From: DASRIA01 sp963724065
Lineage (GTDB): Bacteria; Actinomycetota; Thermoleophilia; Solirubrobacterales; JBBDJG01
Length of the DNA stretch: 64,000 nucleotides
Assembly (NCBI GenBank): GCA_963724065.1
Contig: CAVRTB010000001.1
Span: forward strand, 310,001 to 374,000
Direction: 5' to 3'
Shown in pieces: positions 35,553-44,002 of the stretch. Numbering within the stretch: position 1 is the stretch's first letter; every line of letters begins with the position of its first letter. Under the pieces are notes generated by a model. The model was not told where the DNA came from. It searched no databases and saw nothing but the letters and a program-made list of their open reading frames with translations. The position numbers and the translations under genes were made by a program.

Positions 35553-36284
35553 TCAGGGAGGATCGAGGGCCGTTGCCGATGCGAGCCCGTTTCCCTCGGT
35601 GCCCGTAGCAGTGATCGGCGCTTCCCCGTCGAGTGCGTCGAGTGCGTGCCGGACGCTGCTCGCGACGCACGTGAAGACGGGCGTGTCGCGCAAAGTGTAG
35701 GCACTCGATTCGCTCGGGCGCAGCTCGTGGACGAGGTCGAGGAAGTCACCGGGGTCGTCGCACTCGAACGAGACCACGAATTCCTGGTCGTCGAGGCCGA
35801 ACGAGTAGGTGGTGTTGATGCTGATCTGCGGATAGCGGCGCCCGATCGCGATGTGCTCACGCATGATCCGCATGCGCTCCTCGGCGGGCAGGCGATACCA
35901 CTCGCGCTTCTTCTCGAAGGGATAGACGAACAGGTACTTGTGCTTGCCCGCGCGCACCTCGAGCCGGTCCTCCTCCGAATACTCGGACGCCTTGGTCATC
36001 GCGAGATAGGAGTAGGGCGTGTCCGCCCACGCCATCAGCCCGCTCTGGCCGAGCACCACGTGGAACTCGTGCACGTCGGGGAGCCCCGGCGCCGCCGTCC
36101 ACAGCATGAGGTCGGCGTCGCCGCGCGTGCCGACCAGCGAGTATGCGCGGAGGAAGCGGTCCGCGGCGAAGTTGTCGCACGCGGCCTCGAACTCGCGCTT
36201 GTGCTCCTCCCGCTGCGCGGCGGGCAGCCGCCGCCAGGCAGGGTCCACCTTCAGGAATGTGAACTTGACGACATTGCGGTTCAT
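35553..36284 (-). CDS. hemQ: Coproheme decarboxylase (HemQ), chlorite-dismutase fold
   Basis: A 243-residue Cld-family protein. In actinobacteria HemQ oxidatively decarboxylates coproheme III to heme b, the last step of the coproporphyrin pathway. The proximal heme His is in MREHIAIGRRYP near residues 145-156. A Tyr that acts as the radical in HemQ lies in YLFVYPFEKKREWY near 120-133. SYSFGLDDQEF-like segments and SAYTLRDTPVFTC complete the ferredoxin-like fold. Its ATG overlaps the divergent ATG at 36283 (CATG), leaving no intergenic DNA. No other heme synthesis gene is nearby. Confidence 0.9.
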   Translation of the reverse strand: MNRNVVKFTFLKVDPAWRRLPAAQREEHKREFEAACDNFAADRFLRAYSLVGTRGDADLMLWTAAPGLPDVHEFHVVLGQSGLMAWADTPYSYLAMTKASEYSEEDRLEVRAGKHKYLFVYPFEKKREWYRLPAEERMRIMREHIAIGRRYPQISINTTYSFGLDDQEFVVSFECDDPGDFLDLVHELRPSESSAYTLRDTPVFTCVASSVRHALDALDGEAPITATGTEGNGLASATALDPP

Positions 36285-38253
36285 GGCACGAACACCAATA
36301 TACGCAGCCCTGATCGCGGGTCTGGCCCTCGCGCTGGTCGCGCCCGCAGCTGCGCAAGGCCAGCAGGGGCCCCGCGCCGCGATCGTCTTCTGGCCCGGCC
36401 CGCAGCCGCTCGCGAAGCCTCCCGCGCTCGAGCGCCTCGCCCAGGCGCCCGGGCTCGCCGCTTTCGGGTTCATGTCGACGATCCAGGGCTCGTATACGCC
36501 CGAGCAGGCGTTCCTCGACATCAGCGCGGGCGCGCGCACCACGACCTCGCTCTATGACGGTGAGCTGCCGCTGGAGGAGATTCGCCTCGGCCCGGACGGC
36601 CGGATCGCGAGGTGGGACGAGATCGCGGCGCGCGCGAAGACGCCGCCGGCCGATGTGGTGCCGGGGCTGCTTGCGACGCGCGCCGGCGCGGTCGCCTATG
36701 CGGGGCCGTCCGCGTCCCGCAACCGCGAGGCGATTGTCGCCGCGGACACCGCCGGGATGGTGGAGGAGGTCGCGCTCGTGCGGCCGGCCCGGATCGCTGA
36801 TGCCGCAGTGCGCCTGTGGCGCGAGGCCGACCTGCTCGTCGTCAAGCTGGCGCCCGGGCCCGCCGGGCGAGGCCAGCTCGCCGGCCTGCTCGCCGCGCGG
36901 CGCGCGCAGGACATCGTGCTCGTGGTCCAGGACCCGAGTCACGTCACGCGGCGCCTGGTCGCGATCGGTGCGGCCGGCCTGGAGGGCGAAGGCACGACCG
37001 TCTACTCCGGCTCGACCCGCACCGAGGGTGTGGTCAGCGCCACCGACGTCGCACCGACCGTGCTCGGAAGGCTCGGGGTGGCCGTCCCCGACGAGATCAG
37101 CGGGAAGCCGATCGAGGCACGCGGCGAGGCGAGCCCGGCCGACCTCTCGCAACTGCGCAACCGGCTCACCGATCTCGGCCCGCGGCGCTGGGTCGTGATC
37201 TGGCTCGGGCTGATCGGTGCCGTGCTGCTCGCGGGCGCCGCCGGGGCGGCGCGGCGAGACCTGCGCCTCCCGGGCCGCGCCGTGCTGCTCGCCGCGCTGT
37301 GGTTGCCGAGCGTCCTGCTGCTGACGGCCGCGCTCGCCCCTTCGAGCATCGGCGAGGCGCTGATCGTTGCGGCCGGTTGCGGCGCGCTTGCAGTGGCGAG
37401 CGACCGGATCCGGCCGTGGCCGCGGGCGCTCGCGCTGCCCGCCGCGGTCGCGGTGGTCCTGCACATCGCGGACCTCGCGCTCGGCTCGGATCTCGCGCGC
37501 CGGTCGCTGCTGGGACCCAACCCGGTGCTCGGCTCGCGCTTCTTCGGCGCCGGCAACGAGCTCGAGATCGCGCTCGCGGCGGTCGGGCTGCTCGGGCTTG
37601 GCGGGGCGCTCGCGACCGCCTCGCCACGCGCGCGCGTCTGGGGCTTCGCGATCGGCGGCGGGGTGCTCGCGTTCGCGCTCGCATGGGGCAGGCTCGGCGC
37701 CGACGTGGGCGCCGTCCCGACGGTGATCGCCGGCGCCACGGTGGCGGCGCTCGTGGCCGCCGGGCCGATCGCCTGGCGGGTGCGGCTGGCGATCCTGCTG
37801 GTCGCTCCCGTGGCCGGCCTCGCGGCACTCGCGCTGCTCGACCTCCTCACCGGCGGCGATGCCCACTTCAGCCGCTCGGTGCTGGAGGCGGGCGGTCTCG
37901 ACGAGATCGCCGACATCGCCGAGCGCCGGGTGCGACTCAGCTACCGCTCGCTCGGCCGAGGGGCGATCCCCTTCCTCGTGGCGTTCGCGGCCGTGGGACT
38001 CGCGGTCGGCTTTCGCTACCGGCGCACGCTGCTGGCCTCCGCGGATCGCGCGCCCGGCGTGCGGGCCGCGGTCTACGGCCTGCTGGCCGCGGTTCTGGTG
38101 GGCGCGCTGACCAACGACTCGGGACCGATCATCCTGCTGATCGGCAGTAGTTACCTGCTGTTTGCGGTGGTGTACCTGGCCGCAGTGCCCCGCCGGGGCG
38201 CAAATGCCCCTGCGACCGAGGATTCCCCCCTTCTTGCCGCCGACCCGCGTTGA
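36283..38253 (+). CDS. Polytopic membrane protein with an AlkP-like N-terminal domain
   Basis: 656 residues. After a signal-like segment (residues 1-~25), an extracytoplasmic domain of ~270 residues resembles the alkaline-phosphatase/phosphodiesterase superfamily only at its end (SATDVAPTVLGRLGVAVPDE); the nucleophile and metal motifs are not evident. Residues ~305-640 hold about ten membrane helices, with a loop GSRFFGAGNELEIAL between two of them. It could move or modify an envelope lipid or polymer. The next gene, a glycosyltransferase-flippase fusion, starts 13 bases after its stop, which supports such a role. ATG 36283 shares three bases with the hemQ start region. Confidence 0.75.
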   Translation: MARTPIYAALIAGLALALVAPAAAQGQQGPRAAIVFWPGPQPLAKPPALERLAQAPGLAAFGFMSTIQGSYTPEQAFLDISAGARTTTSLYDGELPLEEIRLGPDGRIARWDEIAARAKTPPADVVPGLLATRAGAVAYAGPSASRNREAIVAADTAGMVEEVALVRPARIADAAVRLWREADLLVVKLAPGPAGRGQLAGLLAARRAQDIVLVVQDPSHVTRRLVAIGAAGLEGEGTTVYSGSTRTEGVVSATDVAPTVLGRLGVAVPDEISGKPIEARGEASPADLSQLRNRLTDLGPRRWVVIWLGLIGAVLLAGAAGAARRDLRLPGRAVLLAALWLPSVLLLTAALAPSSIGEALIVAAGCGALAVASDRIRPWPRALALPAAVAVVLHIADLALGSDLARRSLLGPNPVLGSRFFGAGNELEIALAAVGLLGLGGALATASPRARVWGFAIGGGVLAFALAWGRLGADVGAVPTVIAGATVAALVAAGPIAWRVRLAILLVAPVAGLAALALLDLLTGGDAHFSRSVLEAGGLDEIADIAERRVRLSYRSLGRGAIPFLVAFAAVGLAVGFRYRRTLLASADRAPGVRAAVYGLLAAVLVGALTNDSGPIILLIGSSYLLFAVVYLAAVPRRGANAPATEDSPLLAADPR

Positions 38254-38259
38254 TAGCAT
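38254..38259 (+). promoter_or_regulatory. -10-like hexamer for the GT4-flippase gene
   Basis: TAGCAT right after the previous stop is followed by seven bases and ATG 38267, with no Shine-Dalgarno sequence. This suggests a separate leaderless promoter. Confidence 0.5.
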
Positions 38260-38266
38260 CGCCCGG

Positions 38267-40606
38267 ATGCGGATCGCCCTGGTCTCGCCTTACTCCTGGA
38301 CATTTCCCGGAGGCGTGACGCGCCACATCGACGCCTTGGCGCGTGAGTTCCTCGCCGACGGACATCATGTCCGGGTGCTGAGCCCCGTCGACCCCGACGA
38401 CCGGCTCACACGCCTCCTGCACCGGCGGGCTCCCGACCCGACCCCTGTGCCAGACCATGTCGTGTCGCTGGGACGCACTGCATCGCTGCCGATGAACGGC
38501 GCGATGTCGCGGCTCGCCGTGACCCCGCAGAGTGCCGTGCGCCTGCGCGCCGAGCTGCGCGCCGGGAACTTCGACGTGATCCACGTGCACGAGCCGATCG
38601 CTCCGTACGTGGGTTGGGACGCGTGCACGTTCGACGCCGGCGCCCCTGTGATCGGGACCTTCCACGCCTACTCCTCGAGCTGGGTCCCGAACACGATCGC
38701 GCGCACGATCGGGGCGCGCCGCGTCCTCAACCGGCTGCATGCCCGGATCGCCGTCTCGGAGGCGGCCCGCTGGACCGGTGAGCGCTACTTCGGCGGCACC
38801 TACGACGTGATTCCCAACGGCGTCGACATGAGCGCGGCGCCCCGCGGCCCGAAGCCCGCCGGCGACGCACTGCGGATCGTCTTCGTCGGCCGCGAAGAGG
38901 AGCGCAAGGGGCTTCCGGTGCTGCTCTCGGCGTTCGCCGGGCTGCGCCAGCACATCCCCGTTCGACTCGAGGTGATCGGCGCCGACGGCGACGGCGTCGA
39001 GCCGTTGCTCGCCCAGGTCGAGGGTGGCATGGACGGCATCGAGGTGCTCGGCCGGGTCGACGACGACGAGTTGTGGCGCCGGCTGCACGCGGCCGATGTG
39101 CTCTGCGCCCCTTCGCTCGGCGGCGAAAGCTTTGGCATGGTCCTGACGGAGGCGTTCGCGGCGGGGACGCCGGTCGTGGCATCCGAGATCGCCGGTTACC
39201 GCCAGGTGGTCACCCAGGGCCGCGACGGCCTGCTGGTGCCCCCCGGGGACCCACTCGCGCTGGCCGAGGCGCTGCGCTCGCTGTGGCTGGACCCGTCGCG
39301 GCGCCGGGAGATGGGCGTCGCGGCCCGCAGCCGGGCGGCCGACTTCGCGTGGCCGCAAGTAGCGCGTCGCATCGCCGGGGTCTATGAGCGGGCGATCGAG
39401 GCTCCGACTCCCGTTGGCAGGGCACAGGTCGCGCGCTCGAAGGCCGGCCTCGTCCAGGGCGATCTGACGCCGAGCCCCCGCGCCCGCCGCCTGCCGTCGA
39501 TCGAGCCGCCTCCGCCGAAGGTCGCGCGCGGGTCGCGGGCGCTCGCCGGCGCTCGCCGCGCCGCGCTCGCCCTGTCGGCGATCGCCGGCGTGCTGCTCGC
39601 ATTTCTCGCGCTGCGGCGCATCGGCTTCGAGAATGTCTTCACGACGCTTGTGCAATCGAGCCCGAGTTGGGTGCTGATCGCACTCGCCCTCTTCTCGCTC
39701 TCGATGATCCTGAGAGCGGTCTCGTGGTTCCACATCCTGAGGGCGGCGCTCCCGGACCGGCCGGTGAAGCGACGCACGATCCTGAGCGCGACCTCGATCG
39801 GGGTGCTGATGTCCGCCACGCTGCCGGCTCGCCTCGGTGAGCCCTCGCGTGCCCTGATCGTCGCGCGACGCGTGGGCCGCATGCGCGAAACGCTGCCGGT
39901 CGTCGCAGGCACGCTCGTCTCCCAGACGCTGCTCAACCTGCTCGCGCTCTTCCTGCTGGCCGTGGTGGTGGTGGGCAGCAACGACATCCTGCGCGGCCAC
40001 GAGGGCGTGCTGTTCGTTGTCAGCCTGCTGCCCGTGGGGCTTGCCGCGATCGTCTTGGTCGTGCCGTCACTCGTCGAGGCTGGGCGGCGCTTCGGCTTCG
40101 GCGGCGGCGAGGGCGCGATTGCCCGAGGGCTGCGCGAAGCGTCCGCGGCGCTCGTCCGGCTTCGCAAGGGCCTCGTGGTGTTCCGGCGCCCCCGTCTCGC
40201 CGCATGGGCGACGAGCGCCCAACTCGCAGCCTGGGGTCTGCAGTTGCTCGGCGCGTTCGCCCTGCTGCTCGCGATGGGACTCGACAGCCGGGCCGGGATC
40301 GGTGCGGCGGCCGCCGTCCTGTTCGCGGTCAACGTGACAGCGGTGCTTCCCGCGACGCCTTCGAACGTCGGCGTCTTCCAGATCGCCGTGATCACGGTGC
40401 TGACGGGGGCCTACGGGGTTCCCACCGCGGCGGCCCTGGGCTACGGCCTGATCCTCCAGGCCGTCGAGGTGCTGACCGCCGTGCTGTTCGGCGTTCCCGC
40501 GCTGATCCGCGAGGGCGTGTCGTGGCGCGATGTGCGCATGCGCGCGCTCGCCGCGACGCCGGTCGAGCTTGCCCCGCGGGGCGCTCCGCTGCCGGAAACC
40601 CGCTAG
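38267..40606 (+). CDS. PimA-like glycosyltransferase fused to a flippase-like membrane domain
   Basis: 779 residues in two parts. Residues 1-~375 are a GT4 glycosyltransferase close to PimA (mannosylation of phosphatidyl-inositol): SWTFPGGVTRHIDALAREF at the start, GTFHAYSS, VIPNGVD, FVGREEERKGLPVLL, and the donor-site APSLGGESFGMVLTEAFAAG near 280-300. After a Pro/Arg linker (~385-430), residues ~430-760 form seven or eight membrane helices of the LPG-synthase/YbhN (UPF0104) flippase-like family, with PARLGEPSRALIVARR and VTAVLPATPSNVGVFQIAV. This joins glycolipid synthesis to possible translocation in one chain. The frame is continuous; no stop or shift separates the parts. Confidence 0.9.
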   Translation: MRIALVSPYSWTFPGGVTRHIDALAREFLADGHHVRVLSPVDPDDRLTRLLHRRAPDPTPVPDHVVSLGRTASLPMNGAMSRLAVTPQSAVRLRAELRAGNFDVIHVHEPIAPYVGWDACTFDAGAPVIGTFHAYSSSWVPNTIARTIGARRVLNRLHARIAVSEAARWTGERYFGGTYDVIPNGVDMSAAPRGPKPAGDALRIVFVGREEERKGLPVLLSAFAGLRQHIPVRLEVIGADGDGVEPLLAQVEGGMDGIEVLGRVDDDELWRRLHAADVLCAPSLGGESFGMVLTEAFAAGTPVVASEIAGYRQVVTQGRDGLLVPPGDPLALAEALRSLWLDPSRRREMGVAARSRAADFAWPQVARRIAGVYERAIEAPTPVGRAQVARSKAGLVQGDLTPSPRARRLPSIEPPPPKVARGSRALAGARRAALALSAIAGVLLAFLALRRIGFENVFTTLVQSSPSWVLIALALFSLSMILRAVSWFHILRAALPDRPVKRRTILSATSIGVLMSATLPARLGEPSRALIVARRVGRMRETLPVVAGTLVSQTLLNLLALFLLAVVVVGSNDILRGHEGVLFVVSLLPVGLAAIVLVVPSLVEAGRRFGFGGGEGAIARGLREASAALVRLRKGLVVFRRPRLAAWATSAQLAAWGLQLLGAFALLLAMGLDSRAGIGAAAAVLFAVNVTAVLPATPSNVGVFQIAVITVLTGAYGVPTAAALGYGLILQAVEVLTAVLFGVPALIREGVSWRDVRMRALAATPVELAPRGAPLPETR

Positions 40607-40619
40607 TGCGCGCGGCCGG

Positions 40620-40769
40620 CTAGGCCGACGCGCGCCACTCGGCCCCGACTTCCCGGATCTCCGGGAGCGGGTTGTGCCGAAGGGTGCAGCCCGTGTAACG
40701 GGTGAAGGCCGCGAGCGCGGCTCCGATGCGGCCGAGGAAGCCGCGGGGGGTGGGGAGTCCTTGATCCAT
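40620..40769 (-). CDS. Short hypothetical protein
   Basis: 49 residues from the ATG at 40769, with a mildly hydrophobic helix (GFLGRIGAALAAFTRYTG) and a Cys. The reading frame stays open upstream, but that part overlaps the metE promoter region and is unlike protein. It lies alone on the minus strand in the 314-base gap between the fusion gene and metE. No family is recognised and there is no clear Shine-Dalgarno sequence. Confidence 0.4.
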   Translation of the reverse strand: MDQGLPTPRGFLGRIGAALAAFTRYTGCTLRHNPLPEIREVGAEWRASA

Positions 40770-40841
40770 GCTCCGGGTATCGAGTCCCACGGGCGGAACC
40801 TTGACGCGATGCCGCCTCGAATGCGCCGATCGTCCAGGGTC

Positions 40842-40847
40842 TATACT
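40842..40847 (+). promoter_or_regulatory. -10 box upstream of metE
   Basis: TATACT matches the -10 consensus at five of six positions, and a start near 40853 would give a ~68-base leader. That is too short for a cobalamin or SAM-I riboswitch, and none is recognised. Confidence 0.5.
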
Positions 40848-40920
40848 GCTCGGTTCCTGTCGCGCGCTTCGTCCGCGTGCGCTCATGTCGGCTCAACTCC
40901 CCTCTTTCCAGGAGGTTCTC

Positions 40921-43233
40921 TTGCCACACGCACTATCCAACGTGCTGGGGTACCCGCGCATCGGGGCCCAGCGTGAGCTCAAGTCCGCCACCGAGGCGTA
41001 TTGGGCAGGGGATCGCTCCCTCGAGGATCTGGCCACCACCGCGAAGGAGCTGCGCGCCTCGCACTGGCAGCTCCAGCGCGACGCCGGGATCGACCTGATC
41101 CCCTCCAACGACTTCACCCTCTACGACCAGGTGCTCGACACGATCGCGATGGTGGGCGCGGTGCCGGCGCGCTACGGCTGGGACGGCTCGAGCGACATCG
41201 AGCAGGACACCTATTTCGCGATGGCGCGCGGTCGCCAGACCGGTGGCGTCGACGTGACCGCCATGGAGATGACGAAGTGGTTCGACACCAACTACCACTA
41301 CATCGTCCCCGAGCTCGAGCGCGGCCAGAAGTTCCGCTTCTCGTCGCGCAAGGTCCTCGACCAGTACAAGGAGGCAAAGGGTCTCGGCATCGAGACCAAG
41401 CCCGTCCTGGTCGGGCCGCTCACCTTCCTGCTCCAGGGGAAGGCCGCGGACGAAGGCTTCGACCGGCTCGAGCTGCTCGACGATCTCGTCGACGTCTACG
41501 CCGAGGTGCTCGCGGAGCTCGGCAAGCTCGGCGCTGAGTGGGTGCAGATCGACGAGCCGGTGCTCGTCGAGGACCGCAGCTCCGCGGAACTCGAGGCGCT
41601 CGAGCGCGCATACGCGAAGCTGGCCGCCGTCGAGGGCGCGCCGAAGATCGTGATCGCGACCTACTTCGACCACGTCGGCGAGGCCTACCCGGTGCTCACG
41701 CGCCTGCCGGTGGCGGGCGTCTCGCTCGACTTCGTCTACGGGCCGCAGAACCGCGAGCTTGTCGCCAGGCACGGGTGGCCCGCGGACAAGACGCTGTTCG
41801 CCGGCGTCGTCAACGGCCGCAACGTGTGGATCAACGACCTCGCCGCGAGCCTCGACCTCGTCGAGGAGCTGCGCGGGCACGTGGGCGACAACCTCGTCGT
41901 GTCGACGTCGTGCTCCCTCCAGCACTCCCCGGTCGACAAGCGCAACGAGCCACGCCTCGACGACGAGGTGCTGAGCTGGATGTCGTTCGCCGTGCAGAAG
42001 CTCGACGAGGTGGCCGCGCTCACGCGCGCCGTCAACGAGGGCCGCGACGCGATCGCCGCGGCGCTCGACGCGAACACGAAGGCGCTCGAGGACCGCCGCA
42101 ACTCGCCGCGCACCCGTAACCCGCAGGTGCGAGAGCGCCTCGCCAAGGTCACGGACGCCGATGCCAGCCGCGAGAGCCCGTTCGCGACGCGCCGCGACGC
42201 GCAGCACGAGCGGCTCGGCCTGCCGCTGTTCCCGACCACGACGATCGGCTCCTTCCCCCAGACGAGCGAGATCAGGACCGCTCGCGCGCGCCTGCGCAAG
42301 GGTGAGATCGACGACGGCGCCTACCAGGACCTGATGAAGGGCGAGGTCGAGCGGGTGATCCGCCTGCAGGAGGAAATCGGCCTCGACGTGCTGGTGCACG
42401 GCGAGCCGGAGCGCAACGACATGGTCCAGTACTTCGCGGAGCAGATGGACGGCTACGTGTTCACCGACAACGCGTGGGTGCAGAGCTACGGCTCGCGCTA
42501 CGTGCGCCCGCCGGTCATCTTCGGCGACGTCTCGCGGCCCAGCGCGATGACGGTCGAATGGACCAGGTACGCCCAGTCGCTCACGGACAAGTACGTGAAG
42601 GGCATGCTGACGGGCCCGGTGACGATGCTCATGTGGTCATTCGTGCGCGACGACCAGCCGCGCTCGGAGACGTGCAAGCAGCTGGCGCTCGCGATCCGCG
42701 ACGAGACCGCGGACCTCGAGGCCGCCGGCGTGGAGATCATCCAGGTCGATGAGCCCGCGATCCGCGAGGGCCTGCCGCTGCGCTCGGACCGCTGGGACGA
42801 GTACCTCGACTGGGCGGTGTACTGCTTCCGCCTGTCGGTGTCGTCGGTGCGCGACGAGACGCAGATCCAGACGCACATGTGTTACTCCGAGTTCGGGGAC
42901 ATCATGCGCCAGATCCAGGAGATGGACGCCGACGTCCTGCTGATCGAGGCGGCCCGCTCGCGGATGGAGCTGCTCGAGGACTGGAAGCGCACGGGCTATG
43001 AGAACGAGATCGGCCCGGGCCTCTACGACATCCACTCGCCGCGGATCCCCTCGACCGAGGAGATGGCGGACCTGCTGCGGCGCGCAGCGCAGGTGCTCGA
43101 GCCCGAGCAGCTGTGGGTCGACCCCGACTGCGGCCTCAAGACGCGCCGCTACGAGGAGGTCGAGCCGTCGCTCAAGAACATGGTCGCGGCCGCGAAGCAG
43201 CTGCGCGAGGAGCTGGTCCCCAGCTCGCGTTAG
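40921..43233 (+). CDS. metE: Cobalamin-independent methionine synthase
   Basis: A 770-residue MetE, transferring a methyl group from 5-methyltetrahydropteroyl-triglutamate to homocysteine. The N-terminal barrel begins SNVLGYPRIGAQRELKSATE. The C-terminal catalytic barrel begins near residue 435 (LPLFPTTTIGSFPQTSEIR) and has the zinc ligands His and Cys in QTHMCYSEF near 653, a Glu after it, and Cys in WVDPDCGLKTR near 735. The TTG start at 40921 is chosen because AGGAGG (40910-40915) lies five bases upstream; ATG 40885 in the same frame has no such site. Having MetE lets the cell make methionine without B12. Confidence 0.95.
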   Translation: MPHALSNVLGYPRIGAQRELKSATEAYWAGDRSLEDLATTAKELRASHWQLQRDAGIDLIPSNDFTLYDQVLDTIAMVGAVPARYGWDGSSDIEQDTYFAMARGRQTGGVDVTAMEMTKWFDTNYHYIVPELERGQKFRFSSRKVLDQYKEAKGLGIETKPVLVGPLTFLLQGKAADEGFDRLELLDDLVDVYAEVLAELGKLGAEWVQIDEPVLVEDRSSAELEALERAYAKLAAVEGAPKIVIATYFDHVGEAYPVLTRLPVAGVSLDFVYGPQNRELVARHGWPADKTLFAGVVNGRNVWINDLAASLDLVEELRGHVGDNLVVSTSCSLQHSPVDKRNEPRLDDEVLSWMSFAVQKLDEVAALTRAVNEGRDAIAAALDANTKALEDRRNSPRTRNPQVRERLAKVTDADASRESPFATRRDAQHERLGLPLFPTTTIGSFPQTSEIRTARARLRKGEIDDGAYQDLMKGEVERVIRLQEEIGLDVLVHGEPERNDMVQYFAEQMDGYVFTDNAWVQSYGSRYVRPPVIFGDVSRPSAMTVEWTRYAQSLTDKYVKGMLTGPVTMLMWSFVRDDQPRSETCKQLALAIRDETADLEAAGVEIIQVDEPAIREGLPLRSDRWDEYLDWAVYCFRLSVSSVRDETQIQTHMCYSEFGDIMRQIQEMDADVLLIEAARSRMELLEDWKRTGYENEIGPGLYDIHSPRIPSTEEMADLLRRAAQVLEPEQLWVDPDCGLKTRRYEEVEPSLKNMVAAAKQLREELVPSSR

Positions 43234-43239
43234 GCAGGC

Positions 43240-43245
43240 TAGGGT
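43240..43245 (+). promoter_or_regulatory. -10-like hexamer for the MBL gene after metE
   Basis: TAGGGT is followed by seven bases and GTG 43253, the leaderless arrangement. The metE stop is at 43231-43233. Confidence 0.45.
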
Positions 43246-43252
43246 TGCGCCG

Positions 43253-44002
43253 GTGAAAGGGCCGGTCGAGATCGTCCCGGGCGTTTACGGCCTGGGATCG
43301 GAGATGGTCAACTGGTACGTCGTCGATGACGGCGGCCGGCTGACCGCTGTCGACGCCGGGATACCGGGCTTCGCGAAGGACCTCGAAGGCGACCTGCGTT
43401 CGATCGGGCACGCTCCCGCCGACGTGGCGGCCCTCGTGCTGACCCACTCCGATGCGGACCACACCGGGATCGCGCCGCAGCTACAAGAGGCTGGTGCGCG
43501 CGTGCTCATCCACGGCGCCGATCACGGGACGCTCCGCAAGCCGGCGGCAAAGCGCGGCGACGCGCGCCCTTGGCACGTCGTGCCGTACATGTGGCGGCCG
43601 GCCTTCTGGCGGATCTTCGGGCACCTCATTCGCGGCGGGGCGGGGCGGCCGCCGAAGGTGGAGGGCGCGGAGACCTTCGGCGACGGTGACGTGCTCGACG
43701 TCTCGGGCGACCCGCGCGTTGTGGCGACGCCGGGGCACACGCCGGGCCATTGCGCAATCAACTTCGAGCGCCACGGCGCGCTGTTCGTCGGTGACGCACT
43801 CTGCACCTGGAACCCGCTCACGGGGCGCGTCGGGGCTCAGCTGATGCCGTCGGCGTTCAACGTCGACAATGCTCAGACGCTCGAGTCGCTCACCGCGCTC
43901 GAGCCGCTCACCGCGCAGGTCGTCCTGCCGGGCCACGGCGAGCCGCTGCGTGAGAGCCCCGCGGCCGCCGTCAGCGCGGCACGCGCAGCCGGGCCGAGCT
44001 AG
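43253..44002 (+). CDS. MBL-fold metallo-hydrolase with HxDxDH motif
   Basis: A 249-residue metallo-beta-lactamase-fold protein. The metal motif reads THSDADHTG near residues 65-73, Asp replacing the second His of the usual HxHxDH. Later ligands are in ATPGHTPGHCAI near 160-171, FVGDALCTW near 180 and VLPGHGEP near 225. The fold and length fit glyoxalase II-like or phosphodiesterase members; the substrate is unknown. Its 3' end overlaps the convergent WS/DGAT gene by 32 bases. The start is inferred from the -10 spacing and domain length. Confidence 0.85.
   Translation: MKGPVEIVPGVYGLGSEMVNWYVVDDGGRLTAVDAGIPGFAKDLEGDLRSIGHAPADVAALVLTHSDADHTGIAPQLQEAGARVLIHGADHGTLRKPAAKRGDARPWHVVPYMWRPAFWRIFGHLIRGGAGRPPKVEGAETFGDGDVLDVSGDPRVVATPGHTPGHCAINFERHGALFVGDALCTWNPLTGRVGAQLMPSAFNVDNAQTLESLTALEPLTAQVVLPGHGEPLRESPAAAVSAARAAGPS

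Noticed and set aside
35857..40000. Two very long minus-strand frames (800 and 623 codons)
   Set aside because: They mirror the hemQ, AlkP-like and GT4-fusion coding regions and are Arg/His/Asp repeats typical of shadows.
40607..40920. Riboswitch upstream of metE
   Set aside because: Only ~68 bases lie between the best -10 box and the start codon, and no B12-box or SAM-I core could be seen.
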